Positions 52,555 to 61,507 of a stretch of DNA of 64,000 bases are shown piece by piece (the stretch's first letter is position 1; each line of letters starts with the position of its first letter). The position numbers were made by a program, and so were the translations under genes. The notes under the pieces are model-generated. The model searched no databases. It saw only the letters and a program-made list of their open reading frames with translations, and was not told the origin of the DNA. This stretch comes from Luteibacter sp. dw_328 (GTDB taxonomy: Bacteria > Pseudomonadota > Gammaproteobacteria > Xanthomonadales > Rhodanobacteraceae). Location: contig NZ_JAAVUW010000008.1 in NCBI RefSeq assembly GCF_018449605.1, positions 124,001 to 188,000 on the forward strand, written 5' to 3'.

Positions 52555-53537
52555 GCGAAGGCCCTCCGCCCGAGATAGCGCGGCAACGCGCCGATGGCGA
52601 ATAGCACGAGCGAGGCCAGCAACGGCCAGCGGAACAGTTCGTAGCGCGGCCTGAGGGCGGCGCCTTGCTGAGGTACGGGCTCCAGCGCATCGATCGCGCG
52701 ATAAGCCTGGGCGAGTTCGGCGCTGTCCGTCGCGCGGAAGAATCGCCCGCCCGTCTGGTTGGCGATATCGGTAAGCATGGACACGTCGAGATCGGCCGAA
52801 GGGTTTACCTCGCGACTCCCAAAGAAATCCGGAACGCGCATGGACGTCGCGCCGATACCGATCGTATAGACGCGAACCCCGGCAGCCTTGGCGGCGCGCG
52901 CCGCCTCACGCGGCGAAATGGATCCCGCATTGTTTACGCCATCGGTGAGCAGTACGACCACGCGCGCCTGTTCGGGCATGTCGGCGAGGCGCTTCACGGC
53001 GACAGCCAGGGCATCGCCGATGGCCGTCTCCCGACCGGGCAAGCCGACCACCGCACCGTGCAACTGCGCGCGGACCGCATCCAGATCGTAAGTGAGCGGT
53101 GTGACAAGGTAGGCCTGCGAACCGAACAGGATGAGGCCCAGCTCATCACCCGCGCGCCGATCGATGAAGTCGCCGGCGATCGCCTCGACGGCGGCAAAGC
53201 GCGTGACGTTGCGGCCAGCCAGCTCCATGTCGTCGAGCGACATGCTGCCGGAGAGATCGACCGCGAGCATGGTCGCGCGTCCGCTGCGCCGCTGTGGCTC
53301 CGGCGGTCCGAGCCACTGCGGTCTGGCCGCGGCGGTGACGAGGCAAAGCCAGGCAAGCGCCAGCAACAAGGTTGCCGAGAACGGCGCCCGGGTCACGGAT
53401 GCCGCCACGAGCGACAGGCCCGGCTGCGGCAGGTTCATGGCCTGCGCGGGTTTCAAGGGGCGCAACACATGACGCAACAGCCACGGTAACGGCAGGGCAG
53501 CGAACAGCCACGGCCATGCGAACTCAGGAAGCGACAT
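52551..53537 (-). CDS. BatA-like VWA-domain membrane protein
   Basis: A 328-residue inner-membrane protein with N-terminal helices (about 7-24 and 52-70), a von Willebrand A domain (about 88-285) with an intact MIDAS DLSGSMS (Asp94), TDGVNNAG and the conserved AIGDALAVAVKRL, and a C-terminal helix (about 308-324). Such proteins are chaperone-like partners of MoxR ATPases. GGAGG lies 8 bases before the ATG; longer upstream frames read through the preceding gene and are rejected. It overlaps that gene by 14 bp. Confidence 0.92.
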   Translation of the reverse strand: MSLPEFAWPWLFAALPLPWLLRHVLRPLKPAQAMNLPQPGLSLVAASVTRAPFSATLLLALAWLCLVTAAARPQWLGPPEPQRRSGRATMLAVDLSGSMSLDDMELAGRNVTRFAAVEAIAGDFIDRRAGDELGLILFGSQAYLVTPLTYDLDAVRAQLHGAVVGLPGRETAIGDALAVAVKRLADMPEQARVVVLLTDGVNNAGSISPREAARAAKAAGVRVYTIGIGATSMRVPDFFGSREVNPSADLDVSMLTDIANQTGGRFFRATDSAELAQAYRAIDALEPVPQQGAALRPRYELFRWPLLASLVLFAIGALPRYLGRRAFA

Positions 53538-54006
53538 GCGGCAACCTCCGTCGCAGGGCGACGCGCACCCAGGCTTCGACATCGAGCGCTGTCGACGGCA
53601 CGTCGAGCGCTGCCTCGGGACGGTAGATGGCGTCTTCAATCCGCGCCAGGCGCGTGACGTCCTGTCGGGGTGCCATGGCGGCGAGGGCATCGCGCCACGC
53701 CACGCCTTTCAGCACCACGCTGCGGGGGTCGTTCGTGCGGGCGACGCGACGCAGAAGCTGGCTTGCAACGGTGGCGAACGCGGCGACATTACCGTCTTGC
53801 GCGCAACGCGCGGTGGCGTCGCGAAGGTCGGCCAGCGCGGCATCGACACGACGGTTCCACGCCGCACGACGACGAAGGAACACTATGACAGCGACCGTCG
53901 CCGCGACGAGCAGGGCGAACAGGACCCACCACCCGGGGGCCAGCGGCCACCACATGGATACCTGTGGCACGTGGATGTCGCGCAGTTCGGGGCCCGGGGT
54001 CGGCAT
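53524..54006 (-). CDS. DUF4381-family membrane protein of the Bat operon
   Basis: A 160-residue protein with one transmembrane helix (about 24-45, APGWWVLFALLVAATVAVIVFL), a basic segment after it and a helical cytoplasmic domain with VASQLLRRVARTNDPRSVVLKGVAWRDALAAM. Opening RDIHVPQVSMWWPLAPGWW is diagnostic of DUF4381, which occurs between the DUF58 and VWA genes of MoxR operons. It starts with ATG in TGATG overlap with the DUF58 gene. Molecular function not established. Confidence 0.87.
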   Translation of the reverse strand: MPTPGPELRDIHVPQVSMWWPLAPGWWVLFALLVAATVAVIVFLRRRAAWNRRVDAALADLRDATARCAQDGNVAAFATVASQLLRRVARTNDPRSVVLKGVAWRDALAAMAPRQDVTRLARIEDAIYRPEAALDVPSTALDVEAWVRVALRRRLPHVAS

Positions 54007-54926
54007 CAACGTGCCCTTCCCGAACCGAGTAGCGCGACCACGGCATCGAGCGGATCGGCCGTGGTGTCGATCGTGCGCGCCCGCACGCTGAGTCCATCGG
54101 CAAGCACGGATAGTCGCCGCACGCCTTCACCGAGCGTGCGCGCGAAATCCGCGCGCTGGCGCTCACCCTCAAGGACGATGTCGTAGTGAATGCCGCCGTG
54201 CGCAAGCGGGTAGCGACCTGCCGGCGGCGGGGCGAGCTCCAGCGCATCGGCGACAGTGAGCACGGACACCTCCGCCTTGCCAACCAGCCCGAGCATCCGT
54301 CCGCGCGCGGCATCGTCCACGGCGAAACCGTCACTGACGATCAGCACACGCGATGCGCCGTGCATGAGACGGCCCGCACGTTGCAGGGCCGACGAAAGGG
54401 TTTCGTCCGCGCCGGGCGGCAACGCGTCCCATGCGGCGATCGCACCCACGACGGCAAGTGCCCCGCGAGCCCCGCCAAGGGGACGAAGCAGGCGGCGTTG
54501 ACCACCGAACGCAAGCACACCGACGCGATCGCCGCCGCGCACGGCATACCACGCGGCCATCGCCGCGGCGCGTGCCGCCTGCACGGATTTGAATCGCGTA
54601 CGGGTGCCGAAGCGCATGCTCGCATTGCTGTCGAGAAGGATCAGGAGACGACCTTCACGCTCTTCCTCGAAGAGCTTGGTATGCGCGACACCGCTACGTG
54701 CGGTCAGTCGCCAGTCCATGCGCCGTACGTCGTCACCGGCCTGGTAAACGCGAGACTCGGCGTAATCCATGCCCCGGCCGTGTAGCCGGCCGGGCCGCTG
54801 GCCGCTGCGCTGCACCCTCGACACGACAGGGGGCGTCGGCGCACGTGCCACGCGTGCACGTAGTGCGATCAGTTCGGGCAGCGACACGTGGACGCGCCCC
54901 TCCGGAATGGGGACGACGGCACTCAC
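54006..54926 (-). CDS. DUF58-domain protein of the MoxR/Bat operon
   Basis: A 306-residue cytoplasmic protein with the DUF58 signature ESRVYQAGDDVRRMDWRLTARSG (here at about 56-78), followed by a VWA-like core with LILLDSNASMRFG, GDRVGVLAFGG and LIVSDGFAVDD. It usually works with the MoxR ATPase upstream. It overlaps moxR by ATGA and DUF4381 by TGATG. Confidence 0.92.
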   Translation of the reverse strand: MSAVVPIPEGRVHVSLPELIALRARVARAPTPPVVSRVQRSGQRPGRLHGRGMDYAESRVYQAGDDVRRMDWRLTARSGVAHTKLFEEEREGRLLILLDSNASMRFGTRTRFKSVQAARAAAMAAWYAVRGGDRVGVLAFGGQRRLLRPLGGARGALAVVGAIAAWDALPPGADETLSSALQRAGRLMHGASRVLIVSDGFAVDDAARGRMLGLVGKAEVSVLTVADALELAPPPAGRYPLAHGGIHYDIVLEGERQRADFARTLGEGVRRLSVLADGLSVRARTIDTTADPLDAVVALLGSGRAR

Positions 54927-55915
54927 GGCAGCGGCACGAGATCCAGCAGGCGATCGATCACCGAATCGATGCGTACGCCTTCCGCCTCGGCCTCATAGCT
55001 GGGCAACACACGGTGACGGAGCACTTCGTGCGCAATGACATGGATGTCTTCCGGGATGACGTAATCGCGACCGGCAAGCCAGGCATGCGCGCGGGCGCAG
55101 CGATCTAGGGCGATGGTGGCGCGCGGGCTGGCACCCCAGGCGATCCAGCGCGCGAGCTCCGGGCCATATTTCGCAGCGTTGCGGGTGGCGACCACGAGCT
55201 GGGTGATATACAGCTCGAGCGGCGCGGCCATGTGTACGGCAAGCACGGCGTCGCGCCCGGCGAACACGTCAGCCGGACGCAGCATGTGAGCGGGAGGCGG
55301 CACCGGGTGCATGGCTTCGCGTGCCTGGTCGCGCGCCAGGCGAAGGATCGCCAGTTCGGCATCGGCGTCGGGATAGCCAATGGTGACGTGCATCAGGAAG
55401 CGATCGAGCTGGGCCTCCGGCAGGGCGAAGGTTCCTTCCTGCTCGATGGGGTTCTGGGTCGCCATGACCATGAACAGATCGGGCAGCGGCCAGGTGCGTC
55501 GGCCAATGGTGATCTGTCGCTCCGCCATGGCCTCGAGCAGGGCTGACTGCACCTTGGCCGGCGCGCGATTGATCTCGTCCGCCAGAACGATGTTGTGGAA
55601 CAGCGGCCCCCGCTCGAACTCGAAGGTGCCGGTCTGCGGACGGAAGATATCGGTGCCGGTGAGGTCGGCGGGCAGCAGGTCGGGGGTGAACTGGATACGG
55701 TGGAAATCCGCCTCCACGCGGGTGGCAAGGGCCTTGATCGCCGTGGTTTTGGCCAGCCCGGGCGCACCTTCGACGAGCAGGTGCCCGTCCGCCAGCAGGG
55801 CGATCAGCAGGCATTCGACCAGGTGCGGCTGACCGATGATGCCGCGGGACAACTCCTCACGCAGGCGGACGAACGCTTCCTGGAGAGGCGTCGTGGCAAT
55901 CGGCAGCTCGGACAT
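54923..55915 (-). CDS. MoxR-family AAA+ ATPase
   Basis: A 330-residue AAA+ chaperone-like ATPase. Walker A is EGAPGLAKTT (50-57), Walker B IVLADEINRAP (Asp113/Glu114), sensor 1 MATQNPIEQEGTFALPEAQLDRF, and a lid domain with the arginine-containing SPRATIALDRCARAHAWLAGRDYVIPED. It is the first gene of the six-gene operon moxR-DUF58-DUF4381-batA-batB/C-batD, which helps assemble or activate envelope or metal-dependent complexes and stress tolerance in other bacteria. Its upstream gap to the pil terminator is short (about 60 bp). Confidence 0.95.
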   Translation of the reverse strand: MSELPIATTPLQEAFVRLREELSRGIIGQPHLVECLLIALLADGHLLVEGAPGLAKTTAIKALATRVEADFHRIQFTPDLLPADLTGTDIFRPQTGTFEFERGPLFHNIVLADEINRAPAKVQSALLEAMAERQITIGRRTWPLPDLFMVMATQNPIEQEGTFALPEAQLDRFLMHVTIGYPDADAELAILRLARDQAREAMHPVPPPAHMLRPADVFAGRDAVLAVHMAAPLELYITQLVVATRNAAKYGPELARWIAWGASPRATIALDRCARAHAWLAGRDYVIPEDIHVIAHEVLRHRVLPSYEAEAEGVRIDSVIDRLLDLVPLP

Positions 55916-55978
55916 CGGGGGCTCTCGTGCGGGTAGAGGGACGATGAGACCACAGCCGGCCGGAGAAGTTTAGGGGCG

Positions 55979-56015
55979 AAAAAAAAGGGGCGGCCCTGAG
56001 GCCGCCCCTTTTTTT
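55979..56015. terminator. Bidirectional terminator after pilQ
   Basis: A perfect 9-bp GC stem (GGGGCGGCC/GGCCGCCCC, loop CTGA) is flanked by eight A on one side and seven T on the other. On the minus strand it ends the pilMNOPQ transcript 14 bp after the pilQ stop codon. The symmetry means it could also work on the plus strand, but no plus-strand gene runs into it. Confidence 0.95.
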
Positions 56016-56028
56016 CACTGCAGCCAGG

Positions 56029-58266
56029 TTATTGCAACGAATCGGAAAGGATTCGCGGTGTAACGAAGATCAGCAGTTCGGCCTTGTTGTTTTGACGGTT
56101 CGTGTTGCGGAAGAGGACGCCCAGACCCGGAATATCGCCCAGGCCCGGCACCTTGTTCGTCGTATTGGACTTGGTGATCTCGTAGATACCGCCAAGGACC
56201 ACCGTCTGACCGTTGTCGACCAGCACCGAGGTGTTGATCTCGCGGGTATCGATCGAGGGCACGAAGCCACCGCCCGGCGACGGGGTCTGGCTGGCCAGCG
56301 CGTCCTTCTTGACGTTGATCTTCAGATACACGCGGCTGTCGGCCGTGATCGTCGGGGTGACGCGGAGTTCGAGCACGGCGTCCTTGAACTGGACCGTCGC
56401 GTTCTGCGCACCGCCGCCCGAGCTCGAGGCCTGGTAGGTCACGTAGCCGATCTGGGTACCCTGCTTGATCACCGCTTCCTGCTGGTTGGCGGTAATGACA
56501 CGCGGGCTGGAGATCACTTCGCTACGGCCTTCGGTCTGCGCCGCCGAGAGTTCCAGGTCAACCGCATAGTTCGCCCCGAGGATGCCCAGGCCGATGCTGC
56601 CAGCCGGGTTCGAGACGGGCAGGTTGACGTTGTAACCACCCGGGAAGGTAAGCGTGTTGTCCGTCTGCGTACCGTTGTTCAGGTTGTGGACGTTGGTCAG
56701 CAGACCCGGCGTACCAAGCTGCGTGCCGGTACCGCTGCTCAGGTCCGGTGTCGTGCCGATGACCTGGCCGCCCGGGTTCGTCTTGAACGCCTGCACGCCC
56801 CAGCGAACACCGAGCTGACGGGTGAACTGGTCGGTGGCGACGACGATGCGCGACTCAATGAGCACCTGCTGCACGGGACGGTCGAGCGTCCCGATCAGTT
56901 CACGCAGGTCACGAATCTTGTCCGGCGTGTCGTTGATCAGCAGGGTGTTGGTACGGTCGTCGAACGAAACGCTGCCGCGGGTCGAGAGGAAGCCTCGCGA
57001 ACCACCCGATGACGAACCGCCACCACCCGAGCTCTGCATGCTTCCCGAGGTCAGGAGCTTGGCGATGTCTTCCGCCTTGCCGTAGCTGATCGGGATGTAG
57101 TCGGAGATCAGCTCCGCCGATTCCTCGGCCTTCTGGCGCGCATCGGCGAGGCTCTGCTCGTAGTTGGCGAGTTCGGCCTGCGGGGCGATCCAGATGACGT
57201 TGCCGCTACGACGCTTGTCCAGGCCCTTGGCACGCAGGATCACGTCCAGTGCCTGGTCCCACGGCGTATTGACCAGGCGCAGGGTGACACTGCCACCGAC
57301 GCTGTCGGACGCGACCAGGTTGAGCTTGGCTTCGTCGGCGATCAGCTGGAGGGCCGAGCGCACCGGAATATCCTGGAAGTTGAACGTCAGTCGCGAGCCC
57401 GAATAGGTCGGTTCCTGACCCTTGGCGGCCTTGCCCGTCAGCGCGGCAGTCTTCTTTGCAGCGACTTCGATCACATACTCGGTGCCGCTCTGGTAGGCGG
57501 ACGTCTCGATTTCACCCTTGGTACGGATGTCGAGGCGGGCGCCGCCCGGGGAGGCCTTGGAGTCGATCGACTGGACCGGCGTGGCGAAGTCGAGCACGTC
57601 CAGACGCTGGGCGAGCTTTGCCGGCAGGCTGGAACCCGCCAGGCTGACGATCACGTGATCGCCTTCGCGGTGCATTTCCGGCGTCGTCGCGGTGCTGCCG
57701 AGGGTCACGATGACGCGACCTTCGCCATTCGGACCGCGCCGGAAGTCGATGTTCGACACCGGGATACCCGCACTCGAGGGGAGTGCCTTGGTCGGGTCGG
57801 ACACGATGGCCGTGGTCGTCGTCGCGCCGGTCGGACCGTTGTTCACGGTGACGATGAGGTTCTTGCCCTCGGCGCGCGTGCGGTAGGCCGATTCGCGGAA
57901 CAGCTCGATGGTGACGCGAGTGCGCCCACCGGCGGCGACCACCGAGACACCCGCCGTGGAGCCCTTGGCGATGTCGATGTGACGACTGCTGAACGCGTTG
58001 GTCGTGTCAGGCAGATCGATGGCGATGCGTGGCGGATTGTTGGTCGTGAAGACCTTCGGATCCGGCGCATTTTCAGAGAACGCGAGGGTCAGTTCGATGC
58101 GCCCCCCGGGCTGTGCATCGTAGCTGACATTCTGCAGGGCGTTGGCCGCCGATGCGGTGCCTGCGAACACGCCGGTGAAAGCAAGCGTGGCGCCGAGCAC
58201 CCAGCGGCGCGCGCGCTGGCGCGCGCTACCCGGCAGATGATGGAAGTTGGTCGTCATGTGCGTCAT
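56029..58266 (-). CDS. pilQ: Type IV pilus secretin PilQ
   Basis: A 745-residue outer-membrane secretin that forms the pore through which the pilus leaves. A signal peptide (about 1-40) is followed by two AMIN domains (about 42-145 and 160-270), an STN domain (about 295-370, LTFNFQDIPVRSALQLIADEAKL), the NolW/secretin-N domain with a Gly/Ser-rich insert (SSGGGGSSSGGSRG, about 415-430), and the secretin core ending with VDNGQTVVLGGIYE...PGLGDIPGLGVLFRN. The ATG may be 58266 or the in-frame ATG at 58257. It is the last gene of pilMNOPQ, 10 bp after pilP. Confidence 0.96.
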   Translation of the reverse strand: MTHMTTNFHHLPGSARQRARRWVLGATLAFTGVFAGTASAANALQNVSYDAQPGGRIELTLAFSENAPDPKVFTTNNPPRIAIDLPDTTNAFSSRHIDIAKGSTAGVSVVAAGGRTRVTIELFRESAYRTRAEGKNLIVTVNNGPTGATTTTAIVSDPTKALPSSAGIPVSNIDFRRGPNGEGRVIVTLGSTATTPEMHREGDHVIVSLAGSSLPAKLAQRLDVLDFATPVQSIDSKASPGGARLDIRTKGEIETSAYQSGTEYVIEVAAKKTAALTGKAAKGQEPTYSGSRLTFNFQDIPVRSALQLIADEAKLNLVASDSVGGSVTLRLVNTPWDQALDVILRAKGLDKRRSGNVIWIAPQAELANYEQSLADARQKAEESAELISDYIPISYGKAEDIAKLLTSGSMQSSGGGGSSSGGSRGFLSTRGSVSFDDRTNTLLINDTPDKIRDLRELIGTLDRPVQQVLIESRIVVATDQFTRQLGVRWGVQAFKTNPGGQVIGTTPDLSSGTGTQLGTPGLLTNVHNLNNGTQTDNTLTFPGGYNVNLPVSNPAGSIGLGILGANYAVDLELSAAQTEGRSEVISSPRVITANQQEAVIKQGTQIGYVTYQASSSGGGAQNATVQFKDAVLELRVTPTITADSRVYLKINVKKDALASQTPSPGGGFVPSIDTREINTSVLVDNGQTVVLGGIYEITKSNTTNKVPGLGDIPGLGVLFRNTNRQNNKAELLIFVTPRILSDSLQ

Positions 58267-58276
58267 CCCCGAGTTC

Positions 58277-58804
58277 TTATTTTTCGCCGACCGCGATGCT
58301 TGCCGGACGCTCCATCCAACCGCCCTGGCCGTTAGGCACCAGTTCGACCAGATCGATCCGATCCTCCCCGACGGCCGTCACGCGACCGTAGGCCTGCCCC
58401 ATGTATTCATTGCGGTGGATGCGATGGATCACCCCACCCGGATCTTTTACGAGAGCTTCGAGACTGGAACCAGCACCCACCGTGCCAACCATCTTCAGGG
58501 TGTCGAGCGAGAACATCTCGAGCGGCTCCTTGGGACGGTTCTCATCCGGCCGCGGCCCCGAAGACACGTTCGTGTCCATTTCAGCCGTGCTCGGGCTGAA
58601 CGGGTCGCGAGCGCCCTGGTCCTGGTAAGCGAACGTCTCGAACGTGCGAATCACCGGAAGAACCGGAATCGGCTCCCCCTTCTTGTGCTTTTCGGCGTCG
58701 ACCCACTCGCGCAGGTCCGACGTTCCTTTCGTGCAGCCAGCCAGGGCGAGGGCCGCGAAAAGCATGGAAGCGGCAGGCCGCAGCTTGATGGACATAGCGT
58801 TCAT
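58277..58804 (-). CDS. pilP: Type IV pilus lipoprotein PilP
   Basis: A 175-residue lipoprotein with lipobox LALAGC. The mature N terminus is extended, and the C-terminal HR-like domain (about 90-165) has PLEMFSLDTLKMVGTVG...DPGGVIHRIHRNEYMGQAYGRV, the PilP signature. It links PilNO in the inner membrane with the PilQ secretin. Its ATG overlaps the pilO stop codon (TGATG); a start at MSIKLRP, three codons later, is also possible. Confidence 0.95.
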   Translation of the reverse strand: MNAMSIKLRPAASMLFAALALAGCTKGTSDLREWVDAEKHKKGEPIPVLPVIRTFETFAYQDQGARDPFSPSTAEMDTNVSSGPRPDENRPKEPLEMFSLDTLKMVGTVGAGSSLEALVKDPGGVIHRIHRNEYMGQAYGRVTAVGEDRIDLVELVPNGQGGWMERPASIAVGEK

Positions 58805-59451
58805 CACTTGGCCCCCTTGATCGGAGTCGCCGGGGCCGTGGTCTCGTCGTCTTCCAGGTAGCGATAGGTTTTCACCGTACCCTGGAGAACCAGCTGACCG
58901 GAGTTGGCGCTGTTCTTATCGCCGGGCTTCGGCGACAAGGACACGTCGTGCAGCGTCAGGATGACGACGCGAGGCAACGACGCCACGCCACTGATGAACG
59001 TACCGAACTGGTGGTACGTGCCGACCATGCGCAGCGTGATCGGTTTCTCGGCGTAGAAGTCTTTCGGTGTCTCCGGACCCGGCTGGAACAGCTCCGTCTC
59101 GATGCCGGCGGCGAGCGCCGTCTGCGAGATGTCGATGAGCAGCTCGGGCATTTCCGTACGGCTGGGCAGCTGGCGCAGCAGGGTGCGCAGCATGTCCTGC
59201 ATTTCGGTCAGCTGCTGCTCGAGGGCTTCCAGGTTGGCGGACTTGGCCTGTTTCTGGGAGAACTCGACCTTGAGCGACTCTTCCTTGGCCTCTGCCGAAG
59301 CGAGGTCATCCTGCTGCGTGCTGATCTCGAAGTACCAGCCGGCGAGCACGACGACCACGAACAGCAGGCCGGTGAAGAACAGCTTGATCGACTTCGGCCA
59401 GCCGCCGACGTTATGGCGATCGAGGTTACGCAGATCGTCAAAGAACTTCAT
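58804..59451 (-). CDS. pilO: Type IV pilus inner-membrane protein PilO
   Basis: A 215-residue bitopic protein with a transmembrane helix at about 23-43, a coiled coil (about 47-95) and a periplasmic ferredoxin-like domain (about 100-190, with MVGTYHQFGTFISGVASLPRVV). It forms a heterodimer with PilN. The ATG at 59451 overlaps the pilN stop codon (ATGA). The C-terminal tail is rich in Thr, Ala and Pro. Confidence 0.95.
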   Translation of the reverse strand: MKFFDDLRNLDRHNVGGWPKSIKLFFTGLLFVVVVLAGWYFEISTQQDDLASAEAKEESLKVEFSQKQAKSANLEALEQQLTEMQDMLRTLLRQLPSRTEMPELLIDISQTALAAGIETELFQPGPETPKDFYAEKPITLRMVGTYHQFGTFISGVASLPRVVILTLHDVSLSPKPGDKNSANSGQLVLQGTVKTYRYLEDDETTAPATPIKGAK

Positions 59452-60211
59452 GGCTTGGCTCCTGCCGTGGTGGCGGAAGCCGGACGCGGTGCAACGGCCG
59501 GAGTGGCGGCCGGGGCCGCGGCGGCGGTCGTCGAAGCGGGAGCGGTGGCGGGCTTGCCGACCACGGCATTCGCCCCGTTGACCAGTGCCGCCGGAACCGT
59601 CGCGACGGACGAAGCCGACGCCGGAGCCGCGCTGCTGGACGGGCCTGCCGGCGCGCCATCCGGCGTATCGCCCGGATGATTCAGGCGAACGTCGAGCCCG
59701 AACACGTAAGGCATCCGCGAGGCGTCGTGCGTGTTTTCGGTCTTGCGCAGGTCCGCATGGCCCATCCACGGCGACGCTTCGATGTTGCGCATGTACTCGG
59801 CCACGCTGGAGTTGGACTGCGAGACGCCGTCGAGGCTCATCGAGTCACCCGACTGCTTCATGCCTGCCAGGCGTGCGCTCGACGGGATGGTCTTCACCAG
59901 TTCGTCGAACAGGTGGACCATCTGCGACCGGTTCGCCTGCAGCTGCTCGATGATCTGCTTGCGCTGGAGCAGGCCCGCACGGACCTTTTCGAGGTCCTTG
60001 ATCTTGGCGATGCGGTCGTCGAGCTGCTTGATCTCGCCCTGCAGGTACGTATTGCGCTCGGCCTGGTTGTCGATGCGGGCGTCCATCCAGAAGGACCACG
60101 CGATCAACACCACGAGAGCGGCGCCAAACGCCATGCCGAGCTGGATGTAGAACTCGCGTTCGCGGAGTTTGCGCCGCTCGGCGCGCCAGGGAAGCAGGTT
60201 GATATGTGCCA

Positions 60212-60212
<1 letters not shown>
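59448..60212 (-). CDS. pilN: Type IV pilus inner-membrane protein PilN
   Basis: A 254-residue bitopic protein starting MAHINLLPWRAERRK, the conserved INLLPWR peptide that docks into cytoplasmic PilM. A transmembrane helix lies at about 23-43, followed by a coiled coil and a periplasmic domain up to about residue 180. The C terminus is a long Ala/Pro/Ser/Thr-rich tail of about 70 residues, longer than in Pseudomonas PilN. The start is TGATG with pilM. Confidence 0.95.
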
Positions 60213-61366
<1,154 letters not shown>

Positions 61367-61463
61367 TTACCGGCACTAATTCACAAATCCTGTCACTGGG
61401 TTAGCGAAAACCCTTCACTGCTGGTCGAGCGTCCCCCAGCCCTTCGCGTCCCCGGCTTAGCTC

Positions 61464-61469
61464 TATACT
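61464..61469 (+). promoter_or_regulatory. Candidate -10 box of mrcA (TATACT)
   Basis: TATACT matches the -10 consensus at five of six positions, 38 bp before the mrcA ATG in the divergent pilM-mrcA region. No good -35 box is found at the right distance, so only the -10 part is supported. Confidence 0.35.
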
Positions 61470-61507
61470 CCGCCACGACCCACACGGCGGTGACCCCTTC
61501 CCCCTCC